Shown here in pieces: positions 22,057-35,392 of a DNA stretch of 64,000 nucleotides. The position numbers were made by a program, and so were the translations under genes. This DNA is from Arabidopsis thaliana (taxonomy: Eukaryota > Streptophyta > Magnoliopsida > Brassicales > Brassicaceae), in the NCBI RefSeq assembly GCF_000001735.4, contig NC_003074.8:20467261-20531260 (forward strand), read 5' to 3'. The notes under the pieces are model-generated. The model was given only the letters and a program-made list of their open reading frames with translations. It was not told the DNA's origin and did not search any database. How positions within the stretch are numbered: position 1 is the stretch's first letter; the number at the start of each line of letters is the position of its first letter.

Positions 22057-25000
22057 ATGTCAACGAATCTTCTTCGTCTTATTCTCCTATTCATCACTTT
22101 ATCTATCACTTCATCTCTGTCAACTCCGTCGCCGGCTGATTCTCCTCCTTATCTATGGCCGTTACCGGCGGAGTTTTCGTTCGGAAACGAAACGCTCTCG
22201 GTGGATCCCACCGTGACTCTAATCGTAGCTGGAAATGGCGGTGGATCTCTGATTATTAGAGCTGCGTTTGATAGGTATATGGGTATAATCTTTAAACACG
22301 CTTCTGGTAGAGGTTCTCTATTGTCGAGGATTAGATTTCTGAAAATGGTTGAGTATGATATCACTTCTTTGAAGATCGTTGTTCATTCTGATTCTGAGGA
22401 GGTAAAAACCAAAACTTTGATTCCTTCAATTGGAAAGTTTCAATCTTTTAGGAGCTGATAGCGGCAAATAGTTAAATTGGTTTGTTTTCTGTTGAATTTC
22501 AGCTTCAATTGGGTGTGGATGAGAGTTATACATTGATGGTGTCGAAGAAGAACGAGCAATCGATTGTTGGAGCAGCCACGATCGAGGTTTTACTTTTGCT
22601 ACTATAGCTTCTTCATATGAGGAATGTGTTTGTGGGAATCTTATAGGTTATTGTTTCTTGTGGTTTCAGGCTAATACAGTTTATGGTGCACTTAGAGGAT
22701 TGGAGGTGTGTAACTTAATAGTATAGTTTGAAGACTATGTTGAGTGTTAATTTGATCATGATTCGTGAGCCTTGAATTGTTTCATCGAGTTGTAGTTCAC
22801 GAGTGTTATGGAATCTTTGCTAATTTGTGTTGTTTCTTAAATTTGTTTGCAGACATTTAGCCAGTTGTGTGCCTTTGATTATATAACCAAATCTGTGCAA
22901 ATATATAAAGCACCATGGTATATTCAAGATAAACCTAGATTTGGATACCGCGGTCTGCTGATAGGTAATAAGTCCGTATCTCTTTCTCTCATTTGCTTTC
23001 TTGTCCATCACATGGAAAGAGAATGTAATCATGTGCTGGCTATTACTTACTACTTGTTCCATTTGCAGATACATCAAGACATTATTTACCAATTGATGTT
23101 ATTAAGCAAATAATCGAATCCATGTCCTTTGCCAAACTTGTAAGCTTACATGCTTGTTTTTTGAGGATACAGAAAGTTAAACTTTCTTTCAAGATTTATC
23201 TGATATCTAATTTCTTCCCTTCTGTTTCACATGGGCGGTTATTGTGAGGTAGAATGTCCTGCATTGGCACATTGTAGACGAGCAATCATTTCCTCTTGAA
23301 ACTCCTACATATCCTAATTTGTGGAAAGGAGCTTATTCGAGATGGGAACGTTATACAGTTGAGGATGCCTCTGAGATTGTCAGGTAATCGCTTGAAGCCT
23401 TGAAGTTTTTTATGTTAGAGAAGTATCTTATTTATTCCAACCCTCCATGATCATTTGATCATCAACTATTCTTTTACTTACTAATATGTGTTTTTTTTCC
23501 TTTTTGTGTTTCACGGCCTGTTTTTGATTTCCACTGTGAAGGTTTGCCAAAATGAGAGGTACTTATTTATTAAATATGGAGCCTAACATGATTTTTATGT
23601 CAAGCAATTCTGAATGGTTTAAGCTGAGAATGCTTTAACAGATTTCTATTTTAACGACCTGCTTCTCATGGTTGAGAGATTGATTACAGGTATTAATGTC
23701 ATGGCTGAAGTAGATGTCCCTGGCCATGCGGAATCGTGGTAAGATTAGGAAGAATTTGAAATTGTTCCTCTCTTAATGTCACACTATTGATAGTCAAGAT
23801 TGTAATATCCCAGTAGCATAGGACCATACCTTTCTAAGATTTGAAAAACACACAAATGTGGATATACTTTGTGTTACTATACTCCTAATGCTTAGAGGAA
23901 GTCATGGTGTAAGGGTTTAAGTTAGCATTTTCTTCATGGTCATGTTTTTTGGGGTATTTTATAGTTTTCACTTTGATTACTGATACAACTATCCTCTTTG
24001 AGCGTAAGGTTTGTTTCCAATGCAGGGGAACTGGATACCCTGATCTTTGGCCGTCTCTGTCTTGCCGAGAGCCCCTTGATGTTACTAAAAACTTTACATT
24101 CGATGTGATTTCTGGCATTTTAGCAGGTCTAGTTCAAGTAGTGTACACATTTGAAGCATAGCTCCTTTTCTAGTGTTCGAATCCAATTAGTATTCAATCT
24201 TGTAAAGGAAAAGTTAAGCTTATAGAGATCCGGTAAAAGGTTATTAGGAAATGTATTGCATCTTAAATTGTGTATTATTATCTGTATGTCCTATTTAGAT
24301 TCTCATATTTTCTCTTGTATCTTGGTTTGTAACAGATATGAGAAAGATATTCCCATTTGAGCTTTTCCACTTGGGTGGTGATGAAGTTAATACAGGTTAG
24401 TTGTTTAACACCTGAAATCCCTGCTTCCATTTCTCATTTGTGTTTGCATCTCTTAAGTTCTTCACTAGTCGGTCTCTTGTCTGGCAGATTGCTGGAAAAA
24501 CACAACTCATGTTAAAGAATGGTACACTCATGACTCTCCCACTGTTATCTTGTTGATCATTATATGAGCTAATACTATTTGAGTTAGTTAATTGATATGA
24601 AAACTCTTGCTTCTTTATCACCTTTTGCTTGATATGTTCATCATTCTCAACTGCAGGCTTCAGGGTCGCAACTTCACGACTAAGGACGCATATAAATACT
24701 TTGTACTCCGAGCGCAACAGATAGCTATATCGAAAAATTGGACACCTGTCAACTGGTACAATCTTTGACAAAGATTGCATTATCTGTCAAGTTCTCTAGT
24801 TCCTTTAACAAACTGTTGCAAAGGGTTTCAGTTCTATATTCTCTTGTTGTTTGGCTTTGAAGACCAAAAGATTGACACGAATACTATGTAATAATCCCAG
24901 GGAAGAAACCTTCAGTTCCTTTGGAAAAGATCTTGATCCGCGGACTGTGATTCAAAACTGGTAAGATCATACAGTACCATAGAAAAACAGAAATCTTCGT

Positions 25001-25598
25001 CTCTTGTCATAGTTTTTTTTTCATTATATAGGTCAAATCTGCTCACTAAATCTCGTTGCAGGCTAGTGTCTGATATATGTCAAAAAGCAGTAGCAAAAGG
25101 ATTCAGGTGCATTTTCAGTAACCAAGGATATTGGTACCTCGACCATTTAGATGTTCCGTGGGAAGAGGTTTATAACACCGAGCCTCTAAATGGAATCGAG
25201 GATCCTTCTCTCCAAAAGCTTGTCATCGGAGGAGAAGTTTGCATGTGGGGTGAAACAGCTGATACATCCGTTGTCCTTCAGACCATTTGGCCTCGTGCTG
25301 CAGCAGCTGCAGGTAACTCTACATGATCTTTTATTTTGTCTCAGTTTGGATTTGGTTTAGTTTTGCTTAAACGCTCACCTCTACTGTTGATATTTCCTAA
25401 ACCGTTATCGTTGGTGAAACAGAACGGATGTGGAGCACCAGAGAGGCCGTGTCAAAGGGGAACATAACGTTAACCGCATTGCCACGTCTACACTACTTCA
25501 GATGTCTACTGAATAACCGTGGCGTTCCAGCGGCTCCAGTGGATAACTTTTACGCACGAAGACCCCCCTTGGGACCTGGCTCTTGCTATGCTCAGTGA
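22057..25598 (+). CDS. HEXO1: Beta-N-acetylhexosaminidase 1, glycoside hydrolase family 20 (vacuolar)
   Basis: Fifteen exons: 22057-22401, 22503-22586, 22670-22705, 22853-22964, 23069-23139, 23253-23383, 23542-23558, 23690-23738, 24026-24126, 24336-24395, 24488-24521, 24657-24755, 24901-24960, 25062-25312, 25423-25598. They sum to 541 codons plus stop, in frame throughout. HEXO1 trims terminal GlcNAc from N-glycans and is reported as vacuolar. A signal peptide covers residues 1-22. The GH20 N-terminal alpha/beta domain is followed by the catalytic barrel, with LHWHIVDEQSFPLE, EVDVPGHAESW and the catalytic pair in HLGGDEV (Asp331-Glu332). Exon 7 is only 17 bases. A GTG-led extension upstream at 22015 is not a credible start because the in-context ATG is at 22057. 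The 5' end has been copied to 19882-20187. Confidence 0.96.
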
Positions 25599-28500
25599 TC
25601 CAAAACGTTTCTTCTCATTGTACTATATGTAATGTCTCGTCTGAAATCTGGTTGTCACGTTGCTTTTTCTGTTCTAAATTGTGTGCTTCTCAATTTACTC
25701 AAATCATGACAACATCTGAAATTACGATCTAAAACACACGACGCTCTTACCACATTGTTAATTAGTAAAAAACATTTGACTTTGTAGACATAAGGAAAAA
25801 AGATTCCTCACTATTGTAATATTTGTTTCTCGACCGGTCCTATATACTATTACATAATGTTGAAATATGAACTAGCAAAACGACATGATTATTAATCTCA
25901 TATCAGAATATGTAATATTTTATAGTGGTAAAAGATAGCTAGATCACGTTGAATTGTTTTGGTGTTTTTACGTATGCTTTCGTGTGTATCGTGTTCTAAC
26001 TTTAGAAAACGATAAAAGTTTTAAACAGTGTAGTTTCGTATGAAAACAAACGTTCTATTTTACTATATACATCAACGTAAATATTAAGCTCAAATACGAA
26101 CTTAGTCAAGTCCCATATTCAGCCGTGACGTTTTTGTTAAATATTGATAGTAGCAAGCTATACTTTTTCTTAGTATTAAATGATTTTCGTAGAGACATCT
26201 CTATAGCATTGTGGAAAGAAAAAATATATAATATATAATTGCATTGACGACGACGTGTAGGTTACAATTATTGACCAAAGAAGAACATCATCTATAGCGA
26301 CTGCGTCCTTAAATTCTCAAGAAAATCCAACGTTAGATTATTATCACATTAAAATTATCTGGTCTAGCTTGACTAGTTCCACTCTTATCTTTTCTAACAA
26401 ACAATTTCATGAGTAATTTACTAATTCTCTTTCCAATAGTTTAAAGTCGTTGATTCCATGCATAGGATTGTGCGTGGTTCAAGGTGGTGTTATTTTCAGT
26501 ATTAGAAAAGAGGCTTCTAGAGAGAGTTTCTAAATTATATTTTGAACACGGCCGGATTGGTTGTCTTATGATTAAGTGAATGCTTTAGATCTGGTGACGA
26601 TTGGTATATGAGATATATAGTAGAATGATAGAACATCAGAAATACTATAAGTCACCATATTTTTAAAAAATAAATGCTATAGAATTTTTGTTTTGGTAAT
26701 TGTTATAACTCTACAAAGTTATGTGTTATAGAGTTTTACTAGTTTCATCGTTATCATGTGTATAGTATAACACAACAAAAGAAATTTTAAATATCTGAAA
26801 ACATAAAAATTTAATAAAATGATGTGAGTATAAGAAAAAAAGAAAGAAAGAAACACGTAAAAAATAAAAATCATCATACATATAACAATTTTCAAAAGAT
26901 CAATGTTACTTTAATTAGTCTTTTTTCTTATGTTTCATGCAAATGCAATAGTATTACTTTTCTTTAATCTAAGATTATGTGTTGCTTTTAAGCAAGAACT
27001 ATTCAAAGAGTCAAAGACATGCATGTAAACTTTAGAGAACGGGATCTTTCATCAATCTTATTTTTTTCCCTTTTTTTTTTACAACGAACGATAGGTAGTA
27101 AGCATGAATCTGGTTCAAAGTTTGGATCAGTGTGGGCATAATCCTGGTTCGCTAAAAAGAATCAATATAATATATGTTGAGCGTAAGAGAAGAAAGCTCA
27201 TAGTTCTGTGTAGAAAAAACGTGGAGATTGGAGAGAAATTACTAAGAGAGCGAAGAGAAGAGTAAACCTAGAAGATACAAAAGACGCTATCAAAAGATTG
27301 TTTTATGTGTTTATGAAACATTCACTTAGGCCAGTATAAATATTAAATGTCATTTTGAGAAAGAAAAAAAAATGGTGTCATTTTGAGGATATAAATATTT
27401 TCTCAACAAGATGTTTTAGACTTTCAACATAACGATCATTTAAAACTACATAATTTATCTCTTCGTTAAAAACTTAACATTAACAAAAAGTTAAATTCGA
27501 CAAGAAGAGTTTATTCAATAAGTATACTGTATGTGTTTATTTTATTCACATGAAAAGTGTCAAACAACACTTGGGATACATATTTCATGCCTAAAAATCG
27601 TATAACAACATTTAAGGTAATCAGTAAATTTGATGCCTAAACTAAAATATGTGACCATTTTGACCAATGAGCATTTTTTGGAAATAAAACTACTGCATAC
27701 GACCTGGTCAAACACATGAACTGCCACTGCTTTTAAAACTACCTTTTTAAACTTTTGACGTCCATTTTTATTTACTAATTATTATGTTAATCAAACCACT
27801 AACATTATGATTCGAAATTTCGAGTGATGATTGTTAGAAGTGATGTGAATGATGCGGTATAAAACAAATTGTGATATATATTCACTCATATATATCAAAA
27901 TCAAAATAGCTTATCGTTCCAAAACATGATTGATAAAATGTAATTACTATTCAAAACTTAAAGCCAGTAGTTAAAATAAAACAAAATAAATAGTATATGT
28001 TTCATATTAATGCCAAACCAATATTTTGTTTTGATGAGGAAAAGTCTTTTTTTTTTTTTCTTTTTTTTTCTCATAGTTAAAAGACATAAAAAAAATTAAT
28101 ATTACAAACAAGACAAAAAAAAAGAATAAATAAAACAACAATCATTACTGTCAAATCAATTATCAGAGGGAAAAGTTATTAAGAAATGTCAACCAATGAG
28201 TATCATTATCATCATGCTTTTTTAGACCCTTCTTTTTAATTCATCAAGATTTAGTCTTGTTTATAAATTTGAAGTAAAATTCTAAATGAATCAATTCTAC
28301 AATTTTTTCCCTACATTATTGTAACGATAAAATTTAAGATCAACAATTACTTCGTTAATTTTTTTTCTGATAAAAATATTTGATATCTTTCTGATTATGA
28401 TATATTAGCATTGTTTTTGTATTGTATGTATGGTAATTAATTTTAGTTCAAAAGAATAATAAATGGTTTGATTAGCATGAATTTAATAAAAAAATAAGAC

Positions 28501-28850
28501 TGAATAAACATAGGTAATAAACTTTGTTTCTTTTGGTAAATGTAAAATTAGAAAAAATCATAATCCCAAGGTAATTACTATAATTACATTCAATGTCAGA
28601 ATTAAACGTAGTGAATAAAAACCGTAAAACATGAGAAAAACAAGAATTTATTATCTTTGACAAGCAATAAATGAAATGCTGACAAAAAATTGGTTTCAAA
28701 GTTTCAACGCGTTTCTTATAATAAGAATTCAATTTCGTGCAGCTAATCAGGAGATAATTATCATAATTAAATTAATCGTTACTACTTTATAATACTCCCA
28801 AAATAATCGAAAACGAATTTATTTTATTGTAATTTGTTTAATAATAAAGA
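25599..28850. other. Gene-poor AT-rich region
   Basis: About 3.2 kb between HEXO1 and the MKP1 leader. I see the HEXO1 3' flank, several poly-A/poly-T runs (for example near 27060-27080 and 28050-28070), and no credible gene or RNA. Confidence 0.5.
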
Positions 28851-29514
28851 ATTACTGTTTCCTCCCACTTCCCATCTCTCTTTTCCTTTTGTGTTCTTCT
28901 TCTTCTCCGCTTTGTTTCCCCAATCTCTCTCTTCTCTCTCTCTGAAGAAAAATAAATAAAAGATCTAACTTTGACGGCTCTCTTAATCTTACTCACTCCG
29001 TAAGTTCCAAATCTCTCTCCTTTACTCTCATATCTATATCGTCCGAACAAAACCCAGGAGAATTGCTTCACCCCCTTTTTGGGTTTTTAATCATTTTCTC
29101 AGATTCTCAGTTTCTGTTTCCGTCTTCTAGATTCTGGGTTCAGTTTCTGTTTTGCTCTTATTGAATTTTCTTATTCATTTTGTGTTTCGGAGTTATTCAT
29201 GGTAGCTGAATTTGTTAATTCTGATGTTGTTTTGCGTTTTCTTCTTTTCTAGTTTGGCTATGTCGTCTTTGATCTGATGCTGGGTTATTCTCTTTCCCTC
29301 TGTTTTGGTTTCTTTTAGGGTTTTAAGTCGGAATAGACTGATGGGAGCTTGATGGTTATTGTTAGATCAGATGTGGATTTAAAGCCTTCGCTGAACTAAC
29401 AAGTCTATGGAAGAAGCAAAGACCCTTGTTTTACACTGTATGTTGTGAGGAATTTGTCTGATTTTGGGTGATAAAGGTGAAGTCTTTGAGTTTGTAATTT
29501 TGAGATAAGATTGG
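28851..29514 (+). promoter_or_regulatory. Probable MKP1 5' leader with several upstream ATGs
   Basis: Pyrimidine-rich DNA (28855-28945) marks the likely transcription start. A GTAAGT donor-like site at 29000 and TTTTAG/TTCTAG acceptor-like sites near 29252 and 29319 suggest a leader intron. Short upstream frames are at 29341 (3 codons), 29352 (15), 29371 (3) and 29407 (13), all closed before the main ATG at 29515. Confidence 0.5.
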
Positions 29515-32148
29515 ATGGTGGGAAGAGAGGATGCGATGGGGAATGATGAAGCTCCTCCTGGTTCTAAGAAAATGTTTTGGCGGTCTGCCTCTTGGTCTGC
29601 TTCACGGACTGCATCACAAGTTCCTGAGGGTGATGAGCAAAGCCTGAACATTCCGTGTGCTATTAGTTCTGGGCCGAGTCGAAGATGTCCAGCTGCTCCT
29701 TTGACACCTCGTTCACATCATAACAGCAAGGCTAGAGCTTGTTTGCCACCATTGCAGCCTCTTGCCATTTCTAGGAGGAGCTTAGACGAGTGGCCTAAGG
29801 CGGGTTCGGATGATGTCGGTGAGTGGCCTCATCCACCAACACCTAGCGGGAACAAAACCGGGGAGAGATTGAAGCTCGATTTATCATCAACGCAGCAGCG
29901 GGTAACAGATAAGAGCTCTGGTCTAGCTAAGAGGGAGAAGATTGCTTTCTTTGATAAAGAATGTTCAAAGGTTGCTGATCATATATATGTGGGTGGAGAT
30001 GCTGTGGCGAAAGACAAGAGCATACTGAAAAACAATGGAATCACGCATATCTTGAACTGCGTTGGTTTATCTGTCCGGAATATTTCAAGTCTGATTTTTG
30101 TTACAGATCCTTGTGGTTACAGGATAGTCCGTCAGAGGATATAACTAGTATTCTGTACGATGTGTTTGACTACTTTGAAGATGTGAGGGAGCAAAGTGGA
30201 AGGATCTTTGTTCATTGTTGTCAAGGGGTTTCACGATCTACCTCGTTGGTAATAGCATATCTGATGTGGAGAGAAGGGCAAAGTTTTGATGATGCATTTC
30301 AGTATGTGAAGTCTGCTAGAGGTATTGCTGATCCTAACATGGGCTTTGCTTGCCAATTGTTACAATGCCAAAAGAGGGTTCATGCGTTCCCGCTTAGCCC
30401 TACCTCCTTACTTAGAATGTACAAAATGTCTCCACACTCTCCTTATGACCCTTTGCATCTTGTTCCAAAACTGTTGAATGATCCATGCCCGGGTTCTCTG
30501 GATTCAAGAGGTGCATTTATCATTCAGTTACCTTCTGCAATTTACATTTGGGTTGGTAGGCAGTGTGAAACCATCATGGAGAAAGATGCAAAAGCTGCTG
30601 TTTGTCAGATTGCTCGATATGAGAAAGTCGAAGCACCTATTATGGTGGTCAGAGAAGGTGATGAGCCTGTTTATTACTGGGATGCATTTGCAAGCATTTT
30701 GCCTATGATTGGGGGCTCGGTAATTAAAGTTCAACCAGGTGACAGGAAGGTCGACGCATATAATCTGGATTTTGAGATTTTTCAGAAAGCCATAGAGGGA
30801 GGTTTTGTGCCAACTTTAGCATCATCCAACAACGAACATGAGACTCATCTTCCTGCAAGGGAAAACAGTTGGAGCTCACTGAAATGTAAGTTTGCATCAA
30901 GGTTTGACAAAGGTTTTCGGTATGTCTCCAAAACGCCACTATCTAGGGTCTATTCAGATTCGATGATGATCGTGCATTCATCAGGCTCACCTTCCTCAAC
31001 AACTTCTTCATCATCCACTGCGTCGCCTCCTTTTCTCTCTCCCGATTCTGTATGTTCAACAAATTCAGGCAATAGCTTAAAGAGTTTCTCTCAATCCTCT
31101 GGACGTTCGTCCTTGAGACCTTCTATTCCACCATCGCTGACATTGCCTAAATTTTCCAGCCTATCCCTCCTCCCTTCCCAAACTTCTCCTAAAGAATCTC
31201 GTGGTGTCAATACTTTTCTTCAACCGTCACCAAATAGAAAGGCTTCACCTTCTCTTGCTGAGCGTAGAGGCAGCCTGAAAGGATCTCTGAAGTTGCCAGG
31301 TTTGGCTGATTCCAACAGAGGCACACCTGCTTTTACTTTACATCCGGATGATAGTAATGACATAGTCTTCAATCTGGAGGGTATTAGAAACGGCGATCTA
31401 TATCCACCAAGTGATTGCAAAGGGACAAGTGTAGATTCAGATTTGCCAGAGAAGGAAATTATATCCTTAATCAGTTGCAGTAAATCTGACAGACACAAAT
31501 CGGGAGGTGATACTGATAGCTCTGGCCAGCCTTTAGCATGTCGTTGGCCAAGTATGGAGATGATTACAAAACTGAGCAGAGCTTACTTAGATTCAGAATC
31601 TGTTATAGCAATCCCGTTGCCAAGTGATGCTGTAGGAGAAACGGGTAGTAGGAATTTGTACATTTGGATCGGAAAGTCATTCTCTTTGGATAACAACTGT
31701 TCTCTAGTAGATAGCAACAAAGCGGCAGACACTGTGGAGAATGTTGATTGGGTACAAATTGGTGAATCCATTTTGTGTCAGATGGACTTGCCAAAAGATA
31801 CCCCTATAAAGGTAATAATAGCCTAAACTTTGGAGGCTCTGATACTTTTTACTAATTGTAAAGTCTGCGTGCTCATCTTTGTCATGTCTTATCCAACCAA
31901 ACTATATTTCGAAGATGAAAATTACAATCTCAGCACTTTCATTACTGACTACTGAGGACGGTTAGGTAGAATCCTTATGATTTCAGCAGTTGTATGTATT
32001 GGTTTATTCTCTAGTGGTTTGCATGGTTCCAACTTGTTATGATCCTTTTGTTGTTTGTAACTGATAAGTTGCTTTTCTTTCTTGTTAACAGATAGTTAGG
32101 GAATCTGAGGATCAGACAGAGTTGCTAGCACTGCTGAGCGCGCTATAA
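29515..32148 (+). CDS. MKP1: MAP kinase phosphatase 1, frame broken by a 1-base deletion
   Basis: Dual-specificity phosphatase that dephosphorylates stress and immunity MAP kinases (MPK6, MPK3). Exons: 29515-31811 and 32092-32148. Total 2,354 bases, one short of 784 codons plus stop. The first frame runs from the ATG to about residue 184 (HILNCVG). At 30066-30068 three Ts stand where the family motif VGFICPEYFK needs four. Read as is, translation ends at 30144 (209 aa). The downstream frame (from 30066) carries the rest of the phosphatase domain, including active site HCCQGVSRS (Cys235 in full-length numbering), then a gelsolin-like region and a Ser-rich tail. The second intron/exon junction (I-V-R-E-S) is intact. 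As read, the truncated protein lacks the catalytic cysteine. This is either a natural loss-of-function allele or a base-calling error. No GT-AG intron can explain the shift. Confidence 0.93.
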
Positions 32149-33406
32149 CACCCACCCGCAAGCTCTACACATTTACTCTGTTTTTTTTTCACAGATTCCT
32201 TCAACCGCAACACTTTTCCATTTTCAGACAGAGTATTCATTCAGCTCAGGTGAGAATTCTCTGAAAGCAGTCTGTAACACTTCATCTTCACAGTTGCATC
32301 CGAATACAATCGTTAGTTCTGGATTATGTTTAATTGCTATCTGATCATGAATTTGAGTTAGAGGATGGTTGGAACAAAAAAACTTAGAAGCTCGAATGAC
32401 CGGTTTTTACCAAATTCTCATAGACCATATTTGATTCTTTTGATTTACTTCTGGTGCAGGACTCTCTGTGCTTATGGAAGTTGATGTTGGGGGAAACAAC
32501 TCTCTTGTACAGTGGGGAAAAAACTTCTTCTTCTTCTTTCTATCACATGAAAATCCTCAAGGGCCATTATTAGTATGATCAGATTATAAAATTGTAAGGT
32601 TAGGGGCTTTATGAGGATTTTGATGGACTTGTTACAATGTTTACATATACACTCAGCAGCACAATAGATTTTTGTTAAACTTACATGTTATTCAAGTAAA
32701 AGTACTATGTAGATGTTGAAGTCTAATTGAAGAATTAGTTAATGATAGTCTTAAACACTTGATTCACTTGTCATCCAATTTTGGTTTTGCGCATAGTTTC
32801 TCTTCTTTTATTTCCTCTCTAAAACACCAAAACCAAACAAAATGTCATTTTCCAATCCTTAAGGTTTCATTCATTTTAGTGATTTTTTGGGTACAAAATT
32901 GAGCAATGTCTAGTGACGTTTTTACTCAAACTCATAAACCAACATTCTAATCAGAATCACGATTTGGACTTTGGTTTGGGACCTTCTTTCTACACCAACT
33001 GGGCTTGTAATCAGTTGGTAGAGAAAGCCCAATTATATATTATTTAAGGCCCAAAATAAATCGATCTAGGGTTTACGGTTTTGTTTCATTTTCACTTCCC
33101 TTAGAATAAATAAAAACCACCAAGCAACTTGGATCTACTCTAGGGTTTCTGTTTCGCCGCTCAGGTTCGTCAATCTCTCGATATCCTTTCTCTACCTTCT
33201 CCTCAGCTTTCTGAGTATTGAATGTTGTTGTTAACTGTCTCTGAATACGATTGATTTTGTGTCATTTTTCTCGTGCTTCGTATTTGTTGATTGATTGATT
33301 TACATGTCATGATTTGAAATCTTTGTATTGCTAATTGCTATTGCTCTGTTTACTGATTTTCTTTTCTGGGGTTATCAGGTTTCGTGAAAAGAATCTATCT
33401 TGAGCA
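32149..33406. promoter_or_regulatory. MKP1 3' flank and RPL23a promoter/leader
   Basis: The right part is a typical ribosomal protein promoter: site II-like AAGCCCA (33025-33031) and AGGCCCA (33047-33053), and telo-box TAGGGTTT at 33067-33074 and 33141-33148. A leader intron probably runs from CAG/GTTCGT near 33164 to the acceptor at 33379. MKP1 3' sequence may extend to about 32600. Confidence 0.65.
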
Positions 33407-34259
<853 letters not shown>

Positions 34260-35392
34260 TCTGATCATTGTCGCTCTGTGATTTTACTTTTTCTGGTTTT
34301 TCTCTTCCATAGTCTCAGTTTTGCTAGAGAAGTTAAGATATTACTATCACCATCTCTTTGTTATGCTTTTATCTTTGGATTCAAAAAGATTATATGTTTG
34401 GTATTTGTTGATGCGTCATAGTTTCTATTCAGATCGTGTTCCAATTCTTAATGCTACCTCTCTAATCCCGGTTTAACCTGGTTATATCGTACCTTCGTAA
34501 ATAACTAATAAGTAATACCCAACCCAAAATTCAAGTGGTCCATTGGACCCATCTCTTTGTTTAGATGCTTTCAAAGTACAGAACAAGTTCACTGTGGTCT
34601 GTGGAGCCCAATCTAATCAACAAAACAATCGATCCGCGAGAAACTCGTGGTTGTAAAAAACTTTTACTAAATGAATTATTGTTGCTTGTTGCCGGAAAAC
34701 GACAGAAAACGTCGGTATCATTGAACTAACGTCGGTATTATTGAACCATTGATTGATAGTTGGAAAAAAAAGAAAAAAAAAAGAAATCATATATTCCTTT
34801 TGTTCCTTTTTGTTTGATTTTCTAAAAAAAGATATATATATTAAAAAAATATATTAAAGTTGATTTTAAATGTATTATTTTTTTTGTGTTTTACAATTTT
34901 CTATAATTTTAAACCAATAATATTCAATTATTTTTATTAAAGTTTATAATTTATCAGTAATAACTAATAAATATTGTATAAAAAAATCTAAAAAATCAAT
35001 CTTCTTGAAACAAATATTTTTCTTAGAAAATCAAATAAAAAAGAACAGATGGAGTATCTATATATTAATAAAGATAACAATAAATAAAATCATCAAACCT
35101 AAATTGTTTCCCACGAATCAGTTTCGAGACATTGGCACGTTAAATTGTCGATCTGGTAATGAAGTAGGCTTTACATGTAGTAGACTAAAGTGTTAATTAG
35201 GACCTAGACCCTACAGATTTGGGCATAAACCGTCCTTTGTTATGGGACGTGTTCTACTTGGTATCTCTAGAACCGCGGTCTTTGGCAGATGGATCAGATT
35301 ATATCTTTTTGACACTTGTATTTATATATGTTATATGTTATTGGCTTCTCCTTCCCCATTGGCCATCGAACACACCACACAGAGAAAACAAT
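34260..35392. other. Spacer RPL23a / SDR copy 1
   Basis: AT-rich intergenic DNA with the SDR promoter at its right end. The block ATCCGCGAGAAACTC at 34632-34646 recurs at 38296-38310, showing the spacer was duplicated. No gene is seen. Confidence 0.5.

Larger units (their letters stand above)
20185..22267. repeat. Right unit of tandem duplication
   Basis: Homologous to 14613-20184. The junction between the units is at TTG (20185-20187), a 3-base microhomology shared by HEXO1 exon 1 (22268-22270) and the left boundary (14613-14615). This unit has no Helitrons and runs straight into the rest of intact HEXO1. Confidence 0.85.

Noticed and set aside
24174-24190. GTTCGAATCC, a tRNA T-loop-like string in a HEXO1 intron
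   Set aside because: No acceptor, D or anticodon arms can be folded around it.
30060-30144. Intron as an explanation for the MKP1 frame change
   Set aside because: No GT-AG pair of plausible plant intron length restores the frame while keeping the conserved motif; one missing base explains everything.
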